From positions 1-47,109 of the forward strand of contig CAJOIZ010000015.1 in NCBI GenBank assembly GCA_905234835.1: a stretch of DNA of 47,109 bases, in the 5' to 3' direction. Position numbers and translations under genes: made by a program. The notes beneath the pieces are model-generated. The model saw only the letters and a list, made by a program, of their open reading frames with translations, ran no database searches and was not told the origin of the DNA. The stretch's first letter is position 1; each line of letters begins with the position of its first letter. This stretch comes from Paludibacteraceae bacterium (GTDB lineage Bacteria > Bacteroidota > Bacteroidia > Bacteroidales > Paludibacteraceae). Of this stretch, positions 1 through 8,133 are shown one piece after another.

Positions 1-3000
1 CGGTTTGCTCCAGTCGGTGCTGAGCATGCGCTGATACGAGCGGTAGCGCCATTGGGCGTTGGTCTTGGCGGCTTCGAAGAGTTCGGCGGCTTCGGTCGGG
101 TACTGCTTCATAACCGATGCGAAACGAACCTCTCCCTTCAGGTAGTCAACGAACTTGTCCCAATCAGGCTCTTTCGAGTCGAGCGAGAACGGGTTCTTGC
201 CCTCTGCCTCGAGCTGCGGGTTGTAACGCCAGAGGTGCCAGTAACCGCACTCAACTGCCTTCGCCTCCTCTGCTTGGCTCTTGCCCATACCTGCCTTCAG
301 ACCGTGGTTGATACACGGAGCGTAAGCGATAATCAAGGACGGTCCGGGATAAGCCTCTGCCTCGCGGATAGCCTTCAAGGTCTGTGCTTGGTCGGCACCC
401 ATAGCAATCTGAGCCACATAGACATAGCCGTAGGTGGTGGCAATCATACCGAGGTCTTTCTTGCGCACGCGCTTACCTGCGGCAGCAAACTTAGCGATAG
501 CACCGATAGGCGTTGCCTTCGAAGCTTGACCGCCGGTGTTCGAGTAAACCTCCGTATCAAGCACAAGGATATTAACATCCTCACCCGATGCAATCACGTG
601 GTCAAGTCCGCCGTAACCGATGTCATATGAAGCACCGTCACCGCCGATAATCCACTGCGAGCGTTTAACGATATGGTCTTTGTATTTCAGAATCTCTTGG
701 CACTTGTCGCAGCCACAAGCCTCGCATGCAGCCACCATCGGCTCGTACAGACGCTTCGTAACCTCGGCATTGTCCTTATTGGCAATCCACTCTTGGAACA
801 TAGCTTTCAGCTCGTCGGAGCAGCACTCGCAGGTCTGCGCTTCGGTCATCAGTTTGGCAAGACGCTCTTTGATTTTCTTGTGAGCAATCTGCATACCTAA
901 ACCGTACTCGCAGAAGTCCTCAAACAAGGAGTTCGACCAAGCCGGACCGTGACCTTTCTCGTTGGTAGTGTAAGGTGTAGAAGGCACTGAACCCGAGTAG
1001 ATGGATGTACAGCCTGTTGCGTTGGCGGCTATCTCGCGGTCGCCAAACAATTGCGAGATGAGTTTCAGATAAGGTGTCTCACCGCAACCCGAGCATGCGC
1101 CCGAGAACTCGAACAGCGGAGTAGCGAACTGCGAGTTCTTCACATTCGACTGGATGTCCACGAGGTTCTGCTTGGTAGCCACTTTCTCAACGCAGTACTG
1201 CCAGTTCTCGGCCTCTTTCTCCTGACCCTCAAGAGCGACCATTTCGAGTGCCTTGCCGAGTTTCGGATTGCCCGGACAAACGTCCACGCAGTTGCCGCAA
1301 CCGAGGCAGTCCATAACGCCCACCTGCATGCGGAAGAACATACCCTTCATCGCTGCCGGAGCCTTCATCTCAATCATCTCGGCGTTCAAGCCCTTAACCT
1401 CGTTCTCGTCGAGCACGAACGGACGGATACAAGCGTGAGGACAAACGTATGCGCACTTGTTGCACTGGATACAGTTGGCTGCGTTCCATACGGGTACAAA
1501 CGCCGACACGCCGCGTTTCTCAAACTTGGCAGTGCCGGAAGGCCATGTGCCGTCAGCCACCTCGGTGAATGCCGAAACAGGCAGCAGGTCGCCGTCCTGT
1601 GCGTTGATAGGACGAACAACTTTATTAACGAACTCGGTGCCGTCGGTCGGTTTGATAACATCGGCAGCAGCGTCAAGCTGTGACCAAGCCTTGTCGATAG
1701 CCAACTCTTTGTATTCGCCACCACGGTCAACGGCTGCGTAGTTCTTGTTGACAACATCCTCGCCCTTCTTGCCGTAGGACTTGACGATGAAATGCTTCAT
1801 CTCCTCAACGGCTTTCTCAACGGGAATAACGCCTGTGATGCGGAAGAAAGCGGATTGCAGGATGGTGTTGGTGCGGTTGCCCAAACCAATCTCCTGTGCA
1901 ATCTTAGTGGCGTTGATATAATAAACCTTGATGTCGTTGTCAGCGAAGTATTTCTTCACCTTATTCGGCATGAATTTTACGAGTTCCTCACCCTCGTAGA
2001 TAGTGTTCAAGAGGAACGTGCCGCCCTTCTGCAGACCGCGTGTGACGTCGTACATGTGGAGGTAAGCCTGAACGTGGCAAGCCACGAAGTTAGGCGTGGT
2101 AACGAGGTAGGTGGAGTGGATAGGCTCGTCGCCGAAACGCAGGTGCGAGCAGGTAAAACCGCCGGATTTCTTTGAGTCGTAGGAGAAATATGCCTGGCAG
2201 TACTTGTCGGTGGTGTCGCCGATAATCTTCACGGAGTTCTTGTTGGCACCCACTGTACCGTCGGCACCAAGACCGTAGAACTTGGCTTGGAACATACCCT
2301 TGCCGCCCATTGCAATCTCTTCGCCTACAGGCAGTGAGGTGAAAGTAACATCGTCGTTGATACCCACGGTGAAGTGGTTCTTCGGCTGCGGCAGAGCGAG
2401 GTTTTCATAAACTGCAAGCATCTGAGCAGGAGTGGTGTCGTTGGAACCCAAACCGTAGCGGCCGCCAACAACGAGGATGTCTTTCAGTCCGAGTTCTGAC
2501 AAAGCGTCGCGAACATCAAGATAGAGCGGTTCGCCGTTAGCGCCCGGCTCTTTGGTGCGGTCGAGAACGCAGATGCGCTTAACCGATGCGGGCAGAGCCT
2601 CTTTGAGGAACTTGAGCGAGAACGGACGATAGAGGTGAACATTGATCATACCGAGCTTCTTGCCTTTGGCTGCTTCGTAGTCGATGACTTCGCGGATAGC
2701 CTCGCAAGCCGAACCCATACAGATGATGATGTTCTCTGCGTCGGGAGCACCGTAGTAGTTGAACGGACGGTACTTGCGACCGGTGATTTCGGAAATCTTG
2801 TCCATGTAGTCCGAAACGATGTCCTCAACAGCGTTGTACCACGGGTTGCAAGCCTCGCGGTGTGTGAAGAACACGTCGGGGTTCTCAGCCATACCGCGCA
2901 TCACGGGGCGCATAGGCGAGAGGGCGCGGTTGCGGAATGCCTGCAGAGCCTCCATGTCAACGAGCGGACGGAGGTCTTCCATATCAACAACCTCCACTTT

Positions 3001-3552
3001 CTGATACTCGTGCGAGGTGCGGAAGCCGTCGAAGAAGTTGAGGAACGGCACGCGCGATTTGATGGTAGCGAGGTGAGCCACACCGGCGAGGTCCATCACT
3101 TCCTGTACCGAACCCTCAGCGAGCATGGCGAAACCGGTCTGACGGCATGCCATAACGTCCTGATGGTCACCGAAGATACAGAGCACGTGCGAAGCCAGTG
3201 TACGTGCCGACACGTGGAAGACGGTCGGGAGCAACTCGCCGGCAATCTTGTACATGTTAGGAATCATGAGGAGCAGACCTTGCGAAGCGGTGAAGGTGGT
3301 GGTCAGCGCACCTGCTTGCAATGAGCCGTGCACGGCACCTGCGGCACCGCCTTCTGACTGCATCTCCTGTACGAGGACTGTCTCGCCGAACATGTTCTTG
3401 CGGCCCTGAGCGGCCCATTCGTCAACGTTCTCCGCCATCGGCGACGACGGGGTGATAGGATAGATGGCAGCCACCTCCGAGAACATATACGCGATATGCG
3501 CTGCAGCGGCATTGCCATCCATAGTCATCATTTTTTTCTTTTTTTCTGCCAT
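1..3552 (-). CDS. nifJ: Pyruvate:ferredoxin (flavodoxin) oxidoreductase, 3' end cut by window edge
   Basis: Oxidatively decarboxylates pyruvate to acetyl-CoA and passes electrons to ferredoxin or flavodoxin; cytosolic, central to anaerobic energy metabolism. The 1184 codons present start at the ATG at 3552, beginning MAEKKKKMMTMDGNAAAAH. The N-terminal pyruvate-binding region (YPITPSSPMAE) is followed by the transketolase-like middle part, then two ferredoxin-type 4Fe-4S clusters: Cys694/697/700/704 (CIQCNKCAYVC) and Cys749/752/755/759 (CLGCGNCVDVC). The thiamine-diphosphate domain follows (GDG near residue 972, then NTGGQ). Family members are about 1180-1190 residues, so only a few codons and the stop lie beyond position 1. 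The gap upstream is only 43 bp, to the RhuM gene, and I see no consensus promoter in it, so transcription may start inside or before rhuM. Identification is very secure. Confidence 0.97.
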   Translation of the reverse strand, partial: MAEKKKKMMTMDGNAAAAHIAYMFSEVAAIYPITPSSPMAENVDEWAAQGRKNMFGETVLVQEMQSEGGAAGAVHGSLQAGALTTTFTASQGLLLMIPNMYKIAGELLPTVFHVSARTLASHVLCIFGDHQDVMACRQTGFAMLAEGSVQEVMDLAGVAHLATIKSRVPFLNFFDGFRTSHEYQKVEVVDMEDLRPLVDMEALQAFRNRALSPMRPVMRGMAENPDVFFTHREACNPWYNAVEDIVSDYMDKISEITGRKYRPFNYYGAPDAENIIICMGSACEAIREVIDYEAAKGKKLGMINVHLYRPFSLKFLKEALPASVKRICVLDRTKEPGANGEPLYLDVRDALSELGLKDILVVGGRYGLGSNDTTPAQMLAVYENLALPQPKNHFTVGINDDVTFTSLPVGEEIAMGGKGMFQAKFYGLGADGTVGANKNSVKIIGDTTDKYCQAYFSYDSKKSGGFTCSHLRFGDEPIHSTYLVTTPNFVACHVQAYLHMYDVTRGLQKGGTFLLNTIYEGEELVKFMPNKVKKYFADNDIKVYYINATKIAQEIGLGNRTNTILQSAFFRITGVIPVEKAVEEMKHFIVKSYGKKGEDVVNKNYAAVDRGGEYKELAIDKAWSQLDAAADVIKPTDGTEFVNKVVRPINAQDGDLLPVSAFTEVADGTWPSGTAKFEKRGVSAFVPVWNAANCIQCNKCAYVCPHACIRPFVLDENEVKGLNAEMIEMKAPAAMKGMFFRMQVGVMDCLGCGNCVDVCPGNPKLGKALEMVALEGQEKEAENWQYCVEKVATKQNLVDIQSNVKNSQFATPLFEFSGACSGCGETPYLKLISQLFGDREIAANATGCTSIYSGSVPSTPYTTNEKGHGPAWSNSLFEDFCEYGLGMQIAHKKIKERLAKLMTEAQTCECCSDELKAMFQEWIANKDNAEVTKRLYEPMVAACEACGCDKCQEILKYKDHIVKRSQWIIGGDGASYDIGYGGLDHVIASGEDVNILVLDTEVYSNTGGQASKATPIGAIAKFAAAGKRVRKKDLGMIATTYGYVYVAQIAMGADQAQTLKAIREAEAYPGPSLIIAYAPCINHGLKAGMGKSQAEEAKAVECGYWHLWRYNPQLEAEGKNPFSLDSKEPDWDKFVDYLKGEVRFASVMKQYPTEAAELFEAAKTNAQWRYRSYQRMLSTDWSKP

Positions 3553-3595
3553 GATTGTAAATGTTTTATAAGTTAAGTTGTTATATTTTTGCTTA

Positions 3596-4519
3596 TTACA
3601 TTCTCTCTGTCAATTCCGTTGTGGTCAGTTCCATACGGTTGAAGGCGAACCATTTCTTGCCGAGGTCTTTAAGTGACGCGCCGATGTGATAGACCGTTTC
3701 GTCTATGCACAGGAATCTGTCATGCGAGCGGTCGAACTGCACCACTTCTATTGGTGCGTATTGCGCATTGTGTCTTTCAAAATCAAGAGACAACTGCTGT
3801 GAGATGTTCTTGGTGTATATCGTGGCTTTCACACTTCCATCGCGTTTGTCTAACATTGCCAGCACACTATCATCCACATAATTGTCTATCAAGATGATGC
3901 GTTCTTTGGCTTCACGGATGCGGTCATTGACAAACAGATAAGCGTCAAATATCTGCCCGTCATAAAAGATTCCTTCCGACGGCGGCAGGGAGGTGCGCAC
4001 AAAAAAGTCCACCTTGTTTTGCAAATCGTGAATCTGCTCTGTATGCTCTTGCAGGCGGTTGTCTATCCGCTGTTCAAGGTGGGTCAGCCGCTGATTAACC
4101 GAATATCCGCGCAACAGATACTCCCTGAGTACTTTGTTCGCCCATCGGCGGAACATAATCCCTTGCGTACTTTTAACTCGGTAACCGACAGACAGTATGA
4201 CATCCAAATTATAGTATTCAACTTGATATGTTTTTCCGTCTGCGGCAGTTGTCGCAAATTTTGCGACAACTGCCGGTTCATTTTGTGGTGCTACATTTAA
4301 TGCAATAGTTGAAGTCCCTGTTTGAGTTGTCGCAAATTTTGCGACAGTTGGTGTAAGTTCTTCATTTAATGCATTATTTATATGCTTTCCGATAGTCTTT
4401 ACATCGCGGTCAAAAAGCATCGCCATTTGATTGCGGTTAAGCCAGACTGTTTCATTTTCCAATCTGACTTCAAGTGCCAGCTGGTCATTGGGTTGATATA
4501 GTACTATTTCATTTGTCAT
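3596..4519 (-). CDS. RhuM-family protein with phospholipase-D-like C-terminal domain
   Basis: The first ~170 residues match the RhuM (virulence_RhuM) family seen next to restriction and defence genes: opening MTNEIVLYQPND, then ETVWLNRNQMAMLF and EYYNLDVILSVGYRV. The C-terminal ~130 residues (IILIDNYVDDSVL, SHDRFLCID, GASLKDLGKKWFAF) resemble a phospholipase-D-like fold with the HxxFLxID part but without the usual lysine of HKD. I chose the ATG at 4519 because the conserved family start is there; an in-frame ATG at 4567 would add 16 residues and overlap the upstream gene by 17 bp. The segment VAKFATT occurs twice, each copy encoded by a DNA palindrome (see repeats). The gene lies 31 bp downstream of the DUF262/DUF1524 gene, probably in one operon. 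Biochemical function is unknown; a role in phage defence is inference from context. Confidence 0.85.
   Translation of the reverse strand: MTNEIVLYQPNDQLALEVRLENETVWLNRNQMAMLFDRDVKTIGKHINNALNEELTPTVAKFATTQTGTSTIALNVAPQNEPAVVAKFATTAADGKTYQVEYYNLDVILSVGYRVKSTQGIMFRRWANKVLREYLLRGYSVNQRLTHLEQRIDNRLQEHTEQIHDLQNKVDFFVRTSLPPSEGIFYDGQIFDAYLFVNDRIREAKERIILIDNYVDDSVLAMLDKRDGSVKATIYTKNISQQLSLDFERHNAQYAPIEVVQFDRSHDRFLCIDETVYHIGASLKDLGKKWFAFNRMELTTTELTERM
4243..4275. repeat. Perfect 33-bp palindrome inside rhuM
   Basis: Arms CGGCAGTTGTCGCAAA and its exact reverse complement (16 bp each) are separated by a single T. Read on the minus strand it encodes AVVAKFATTAA. A shorter relative lies at 4328-4346. Confidence 0.95.
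4328..4346. repeat. Second, 19-bp copy of the rhuM palindrome core
   Basis: TGTCGCAAA, a central T, then TTTGCGACA; same core as 4243-4275. On the minus strand it encodes TVAKFATT, so the two palindromes account for a duplicated peptide segment in the RhuM-family protein. Confidence 0.93.
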
Positions 4520-4550
4520 GGTCTGCCTGTTGTACGGACTGGTAAAAACC

Positions 4551-6677
4551 TCATTCTCCCTCAACATTGACTACCGCTTGTGGCCAGAGTTCAAATTCAA
4601 GGTCTGAATAATCTGCATTTATGGCGGTAAATATCTTTTTTATAATGTTCATCTTCTCTTTTGTTGAATTTGAAAGCCAAATCCAACAGTTATCCGCAAA
4701 TTTGTGGTAATCAACACTTCCTGAAGCATGGTCGTGTAGATAGATGTTTTCGGCACAAAGTTGGTTCAATATCACACTGTGTTCTTTGTAAAGCATAGTG
4801 CATAATGTTCCAAGCATTTCTTTCCACGAACCGGCTTTTTGGCTCGTACCTTTGTAGGTAAAAGAATAGATATACCGTCCTGTCAGATAATCAGATTCTT
4901 CGGGGTCAAAACTTACTCTTTCAACCAATTCTTTAGCCTCAAAATCAGTCACAGGCATCGGCCAGATATGGAAGAATCTGTCAATCAGGATTCCTTGTCT
5001 CTCAAGTATTTCCGTTTCTGTCCATTGGCTGCATTCTTTAAGATAATTGTTCAAATGATACGAACTGTCCTTGAAACCATAGACAACATTTCCTTTTTTA
5101 TCAATGTATCCATTCTTCTTTTCTGTGAATGAATGGTTGCTATAATTGATATTGTACCCTGTAAGTGTAAGATTTGCAAATGTATGCAGATATTTCTCGA
5201 ATATTCGTTCCGCATCATCCCCTAAATCGCGTTTCCATTCAGATGTCAGAGTCTGCGGCATGATATGCTCAATCGTTGCCGTACCATCCTGCATTTGTCT
5301 GACAACATCCATTTCCTCCACATTGTCCGTATTCTCCATACGCTCAAACAAGAAGTATTTGTATGACATAGGTATGTAATATATCTGACGGGTTGGGAAG
5401 TTCTCTTTTATGTCATTATCAGTGGGGAAATAGGCAGAGCCGCGTTTTTGCAGAAGGAAATACACCAGTACATCATAGTAATTTATTTCCTTCGTTTGGT
5501 CAATCTTGCGTTGTTTTTCAATAATTCGCAAAATATCATAATGCAGCGTGCTGAACACTTTGTTAAGAGCATTGGTCGGCGCATTGCAAATGATACGCCT
5601 TGCCCAGTAATTCTCCACCAAGCCGAATACCTGTTCAATTTCTGCATCGGACAAGGAGGTTTCTGTAGCGTATTTCAAAAAGTCAATGTAAAACGGTTGA
5701 CCAATGGTGGAATCTATGGTTGAGAGATGAGTTAATGTCCTGTTTAATTTCTCATTGTCAGTTTTGCTGTGCAGAATTTTATAGTTGTATTCTGCGTATG
5801 GCAGCATGTCTGCCAGCAACTCTTGTCGTGTCAGATTGTTGTTCTTAACGTAGTTTTTGAAAATAGCATATAGATTCTCTATTTTGCTGATTACCCGCGT
5901 TTTGATAGTTAGGTAGTCACGGATAAACATTGTTGGCTTATAATCTGTCAGTTCCTCTATCTTGTTCCAATATTCATTGTAAAAGTATTCCTGTTCCTGT
6001 GGTTGCAGTGACATAAGCAGATAATTACGGATTTTGTCAGCTTCGCTTAAGTCAAGACCTGTTGAGTTCAGACTTTCAAAAATCAATTGAGGGTCGTCTG
6101 ACTCATCAAGACGGATATCAATTACTAAAAGTTTTTCTATTGATGCTAATACTTGTTCTGCCGTCAAACCTGATTTTGTTACCCATTCATAAAACAGCAG
6201 ATAGTTGCGGGTTACATTGCTTTTTTCAATATATTCTTTTGGCTCCTTGAACAGCAAAGCATCAAATGCCGCCATATCGTTTTTGATAGGCTTTAATTTT
6301 ACTTTTCTTTCCGTTTGGAGGTATTCGTCAACAAGATATTTGTTCCATATCTTCTTTAATGTGATTTCATTCTCATAAGCAATCGCACCAGCATTAGCTG
6401 CTTTATACAATGCTATAAGTAAGATACTGATAGTGGTTATTCGTTGCTGACCGTCAATAAGATATATTTCTTGAGATGAAAGTCTCTGTTGCCGTGACAC
6501 AATACTTCCGAAGAAGTGGTTTGTCCTTTCCGAAGCGTTATGAAGAGTTACCAAATCATCAAACAACTGGCGGCATTGTTGCTCCTGCCAGTCATAGTTC
6601 CGCTGATACAAGGGAATGATATACCTTGTGCTTGAATCGGATATTAAACGAATAAGTAAATTTTCAGTACCTTTCAT
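4551..6677 (-). CDS. DUF262 and DUF1524 (GmrSD-type) protein, putative type IV restriction enzyme
   Basis: The N-terminal DUF262 domain carries IPLYQRNYDW (residues 21-30) and the nucleotide-handling motif DGQQR (75-79), as in GmrS. The DUF1524 HNH-like nuclease region has EHIMPQ with His471 and Pro474, followed by an Asn-rich stretch near 505-515 (TGYNINYSNHS), as in GmrD. Single-chain GmrSD fusions of about 600-750 residues are known to restrict modified phage DNA; that activity is inferred here from family membership. The 708-residue length is normal and both signature motifs are intact. The ~210 C-terminal residues I could not assign. Codon use is much more AT-rich than in the flanking oxidoreductase, which suggests horizontal acquisition together with the rhuM gene. 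The 195 bp upstream hold no clear consensus promoter. Confidence 0.88.
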   Translation of the reverse strand: MKGTENLLIRLISDSSTRYIIPLYQRNYDWQEQQCRQLFDDLVTLHNASERTNHFFGSIVSRQQRLSSQEIYLIDGQQRITTISILLIALYKAANAGAIAYENEITLKKIWNKYLVDEYLQTERKVKLKPIKNDMAAFDALLFKEPKEYIEKSNVTRNYLLFYEWVTKSGLTAEQVLASIEKLLVIDIRLDESDDPQLIFESLNSTGLDLSEADKIRNYLLMSLQPQEQEYFYNEYWNKIEELTDYKPTMFIRDYLTIKTRVISKIENLYAIFKNYVKNNNLTRQELLADMLPYAEYNYKILHSKTDNEKLNRTLTHLSTIDSTIGQPFYIDFLKYATETSLSDAEIEQVFGLVENYWARRIICNAPTNALNKVFSTLHYDILRIIEKQRKIDQTKEINYYDVLVYFLLQKRGSAYFPTDNDIKENFPTRQIYYIPMSYKYFLFERMENTDNVEEMDVVRQMQDGTATIEHIMPQTLTSEWKRDLGDDAERIFEKYLHTFANLTLTGYNINYSNHSFTEKKNGYIDKKGNVVYGFKDSSYHLNNYLKECSQWTETEILERQGILIDRFFHIWPMPVTDFEAKELVERVSFDPEESDYLTGRYIYSFTYKGTSQKAGSWKEMLGTLCTMLYKEHSVILNQLCAENIYLHDHASGSVDYHKFADNCWIWLSNSTKEKMNIIKKIFTAINADYSDLEFELWPQAVVNVEGE

Positions 6678-6872
6678 ATTGATAGATCCTTAATGTTACA
6701 CATCCTTGTCGTTTATATTTTTTAATTCACCAAGACCTTTTATGTTTTCAACTATACTTTCTAAATATATACTCGGTTTGATTGTTCAATCGTACTTCTT
6801 CCGACTGTGGCAGATATCCTCCTAATCAGATAAGCCGTTAGCAAAAGCACAAATAAAGTCATCAATCGTTTG

Positions 6873-7742
6873 TTACTGTGCCACCAAATTATAAACCTTG
6901 CCGTTATGCATTATCAGCAGGTGCCCGTTGCGGATGATCTTCTTTGGCAAAGAAGTGTTCTCTATAGGCATATTCTTGATAAACATGTCCTCTATAGGCA
7001 TATCTTCCACCGCCGTAACTGTCCTTTTGTTGAAAAAACATGTGACAGTTTCGTTTTGGTAAACGGTCAAAACACCCTTGTCATCGCAGCCGGTCCAGGC
7101 GACGAACTCATAGCCTTCGTCTGACTCGGCGACAAAACGCAGCGACATACCGTCCGGAACCTTCTCAAGGTCGATAATGCAATCACAATCAAGGTCATTG
7201 TCCGCCAAGACAATCCTCCCGTGTTCGGGTTGAAGCACACTGACCTGCCAGTACAGCACCAACGGGTTCACCGTGTGAAAATCCCGCCACGCATCCGCAT
7301 CAGAATAAGCGGCAAGCGACGGCTGCCGGACGTACAGCTCGCATTTCTTTATATCCGTGTTGGCGAATGTCTCCGCGTCAACCGGTTGCGGCTTCAGCGC
7401 ATAGTTATACACCGCTTCCAACTGATGGCAGTCGCTGAAAGCCTTTTCCCCAATCTCCGTCACGGAAGAAGGAATGGAAACCGTCCGGATGGCACTGAAA
7501 TAGAATGCATATTTCCGAATGGCGGTCACGGGATAGTCTTTCCCCTTGTACGTCACTACTTCGGGGATACCGGCACTGTCCACACCCGCATAGTTGGTCT
7601 TGCACCCGCTCAGGTCGGCAGCGACCGCCGCTTCTGACTCTCCGAGCGAATAATACAGACTGCCAATCTTCACGATATCGTCAGACCATAACAAAGAACT
7701 GATTGCCAAAACACTGAACAGAAGAACAATTCGCTTGGTCAT
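6873..7742 (-). CDS. Secreted leucine-rich-repeat (BspA-like) protein
   Basis: A signal peptide (MTKRIVLLFSVLAISSLLW) is followed by a short LRR_5/BspA-type module (AIRKYAFYFSAIRTVSIP, then VTEIGEKAFSDC) and a ~100-residue region with an InlB/Listeria-like repeat flavour (GRIVLADNDLD ... FVAWTGCDDKG). The C-terminus KIIRNGHLLIMHNGKVYN resembles the ends of the proteins at 10646-12607 and 33640-38505, suggesting a shared sorting or anchoring tail. An odd short repeat, MPIEDMFIKNMPIENTS, precedes the tail. The gene lies 26 bp after the knot-protein gene, so it is probably the last gene of the operon starting at 9324. Cell-surface location is inferred; ligand unknown. Confidence 0.8.
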   Translation of the reverse strand: MTKRIVLLFSVLAISSLLWSDDIVKIGSLYYSLGESEAAVAADLSGCKTNYAGVDSAGIPEVVTYKGKDYPVTAIRKYAFYFSAIRTVSIPSSVTEIGEKAFSDCHQLEAVYNYALKPQPVDAETFANTDIKKCELYVRQPSLAAYSDADAWRDFHTVNPLVLYWQVSVLQPEHGRIVLADNDLDCDCIIDLEKVPDGMSLRFVAESDEGYEFVAWTGCDDKGVLTVYQNETVTCFFNKRTVTAVEDMPIEDMFIKNMPIENTSLPKKIIRNGHLLIMHNGKVYNLVAQ

Positions 7743-7768
7743 ATAGGAAGGGTTTTATTGGCGATTGG

Positions 7769-8116
7769 TCATTTATTGCCGTACATCAGGTGCTTCTTCG
7801 ATTTGTTCTTCCATCCCGCCTGGTATTCGTGCTTGACAAAGAATATCTTCAAATCCGCCTGGTAATCGTGGTCCACAAAATAGATGGTCACATCCGCCTG
7901 GTAATCCTTGTCCACAAAGAACCATTTCCCTTCATTGCCTGTGGCTTGGTAGTCGTGGCTTTCCTTGTAAACCAACAAGTCGGCTTGGTATTCGTGGTCC
8001 ACGACAAACACTTTCACTTTGGCCTGGTATTCGTGGTCGGCGGAATACACTTTCTGTGCCGAAACGGTCACAGCCGCCGTCAGCAAAAGGGCGAGGAGAA
8101 GAAGAGACTTTTTCAT
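7769..8116 (-). CDS. Secreted 7(1) septoil-knot (DUF6150) family protein
   Basis: A 115-residue protein with signal peptide (MKKSLLLLALLLTAAVTVSA), then six near-identical ~13-residue repeats of the form [VI]-[YF]-F-V-D-H-[ED]-Y-Q-A-D, ending AGWKNKSKKHLMYGNK. This periodic (D/K)xxYQAD pattern and the AGW-NKSK tail are what I know as DUF6150, a family described as forming a deeply entangled 7(1) protein knot. The assignment is from memory of the family and not from a search. The ATG at 8116 was chosen because it directly precedes the signal peptide; a longer upstream reading runs into the ATPase gene. It lies 17 bp after the ATPase stop and 26 bp before the LRR gene. The role of exported knot proteins is unknown. 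Confidence 0.82.
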   Translation of the reverse strand: MKKSLLLLALLLTAAVTVSAQKVYSADHEYQAKVKVFVVDHEYQADLLVYKESHDYQATGNEGKWFFVDKDYQADVTIYFVDHDYQADLKIFFVKHEYQAGWKNKSKKHLMYGNK

Positions 8117-8133
8117 AATGAGAAGGCTGGTTG

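Noticed and set aside
3584..3591. Plus-strand TATTTTTG as a promoter
   Set aside because: It points into the antisense of rhuM with no plus-strand gene to drive and no convincing -33 element.
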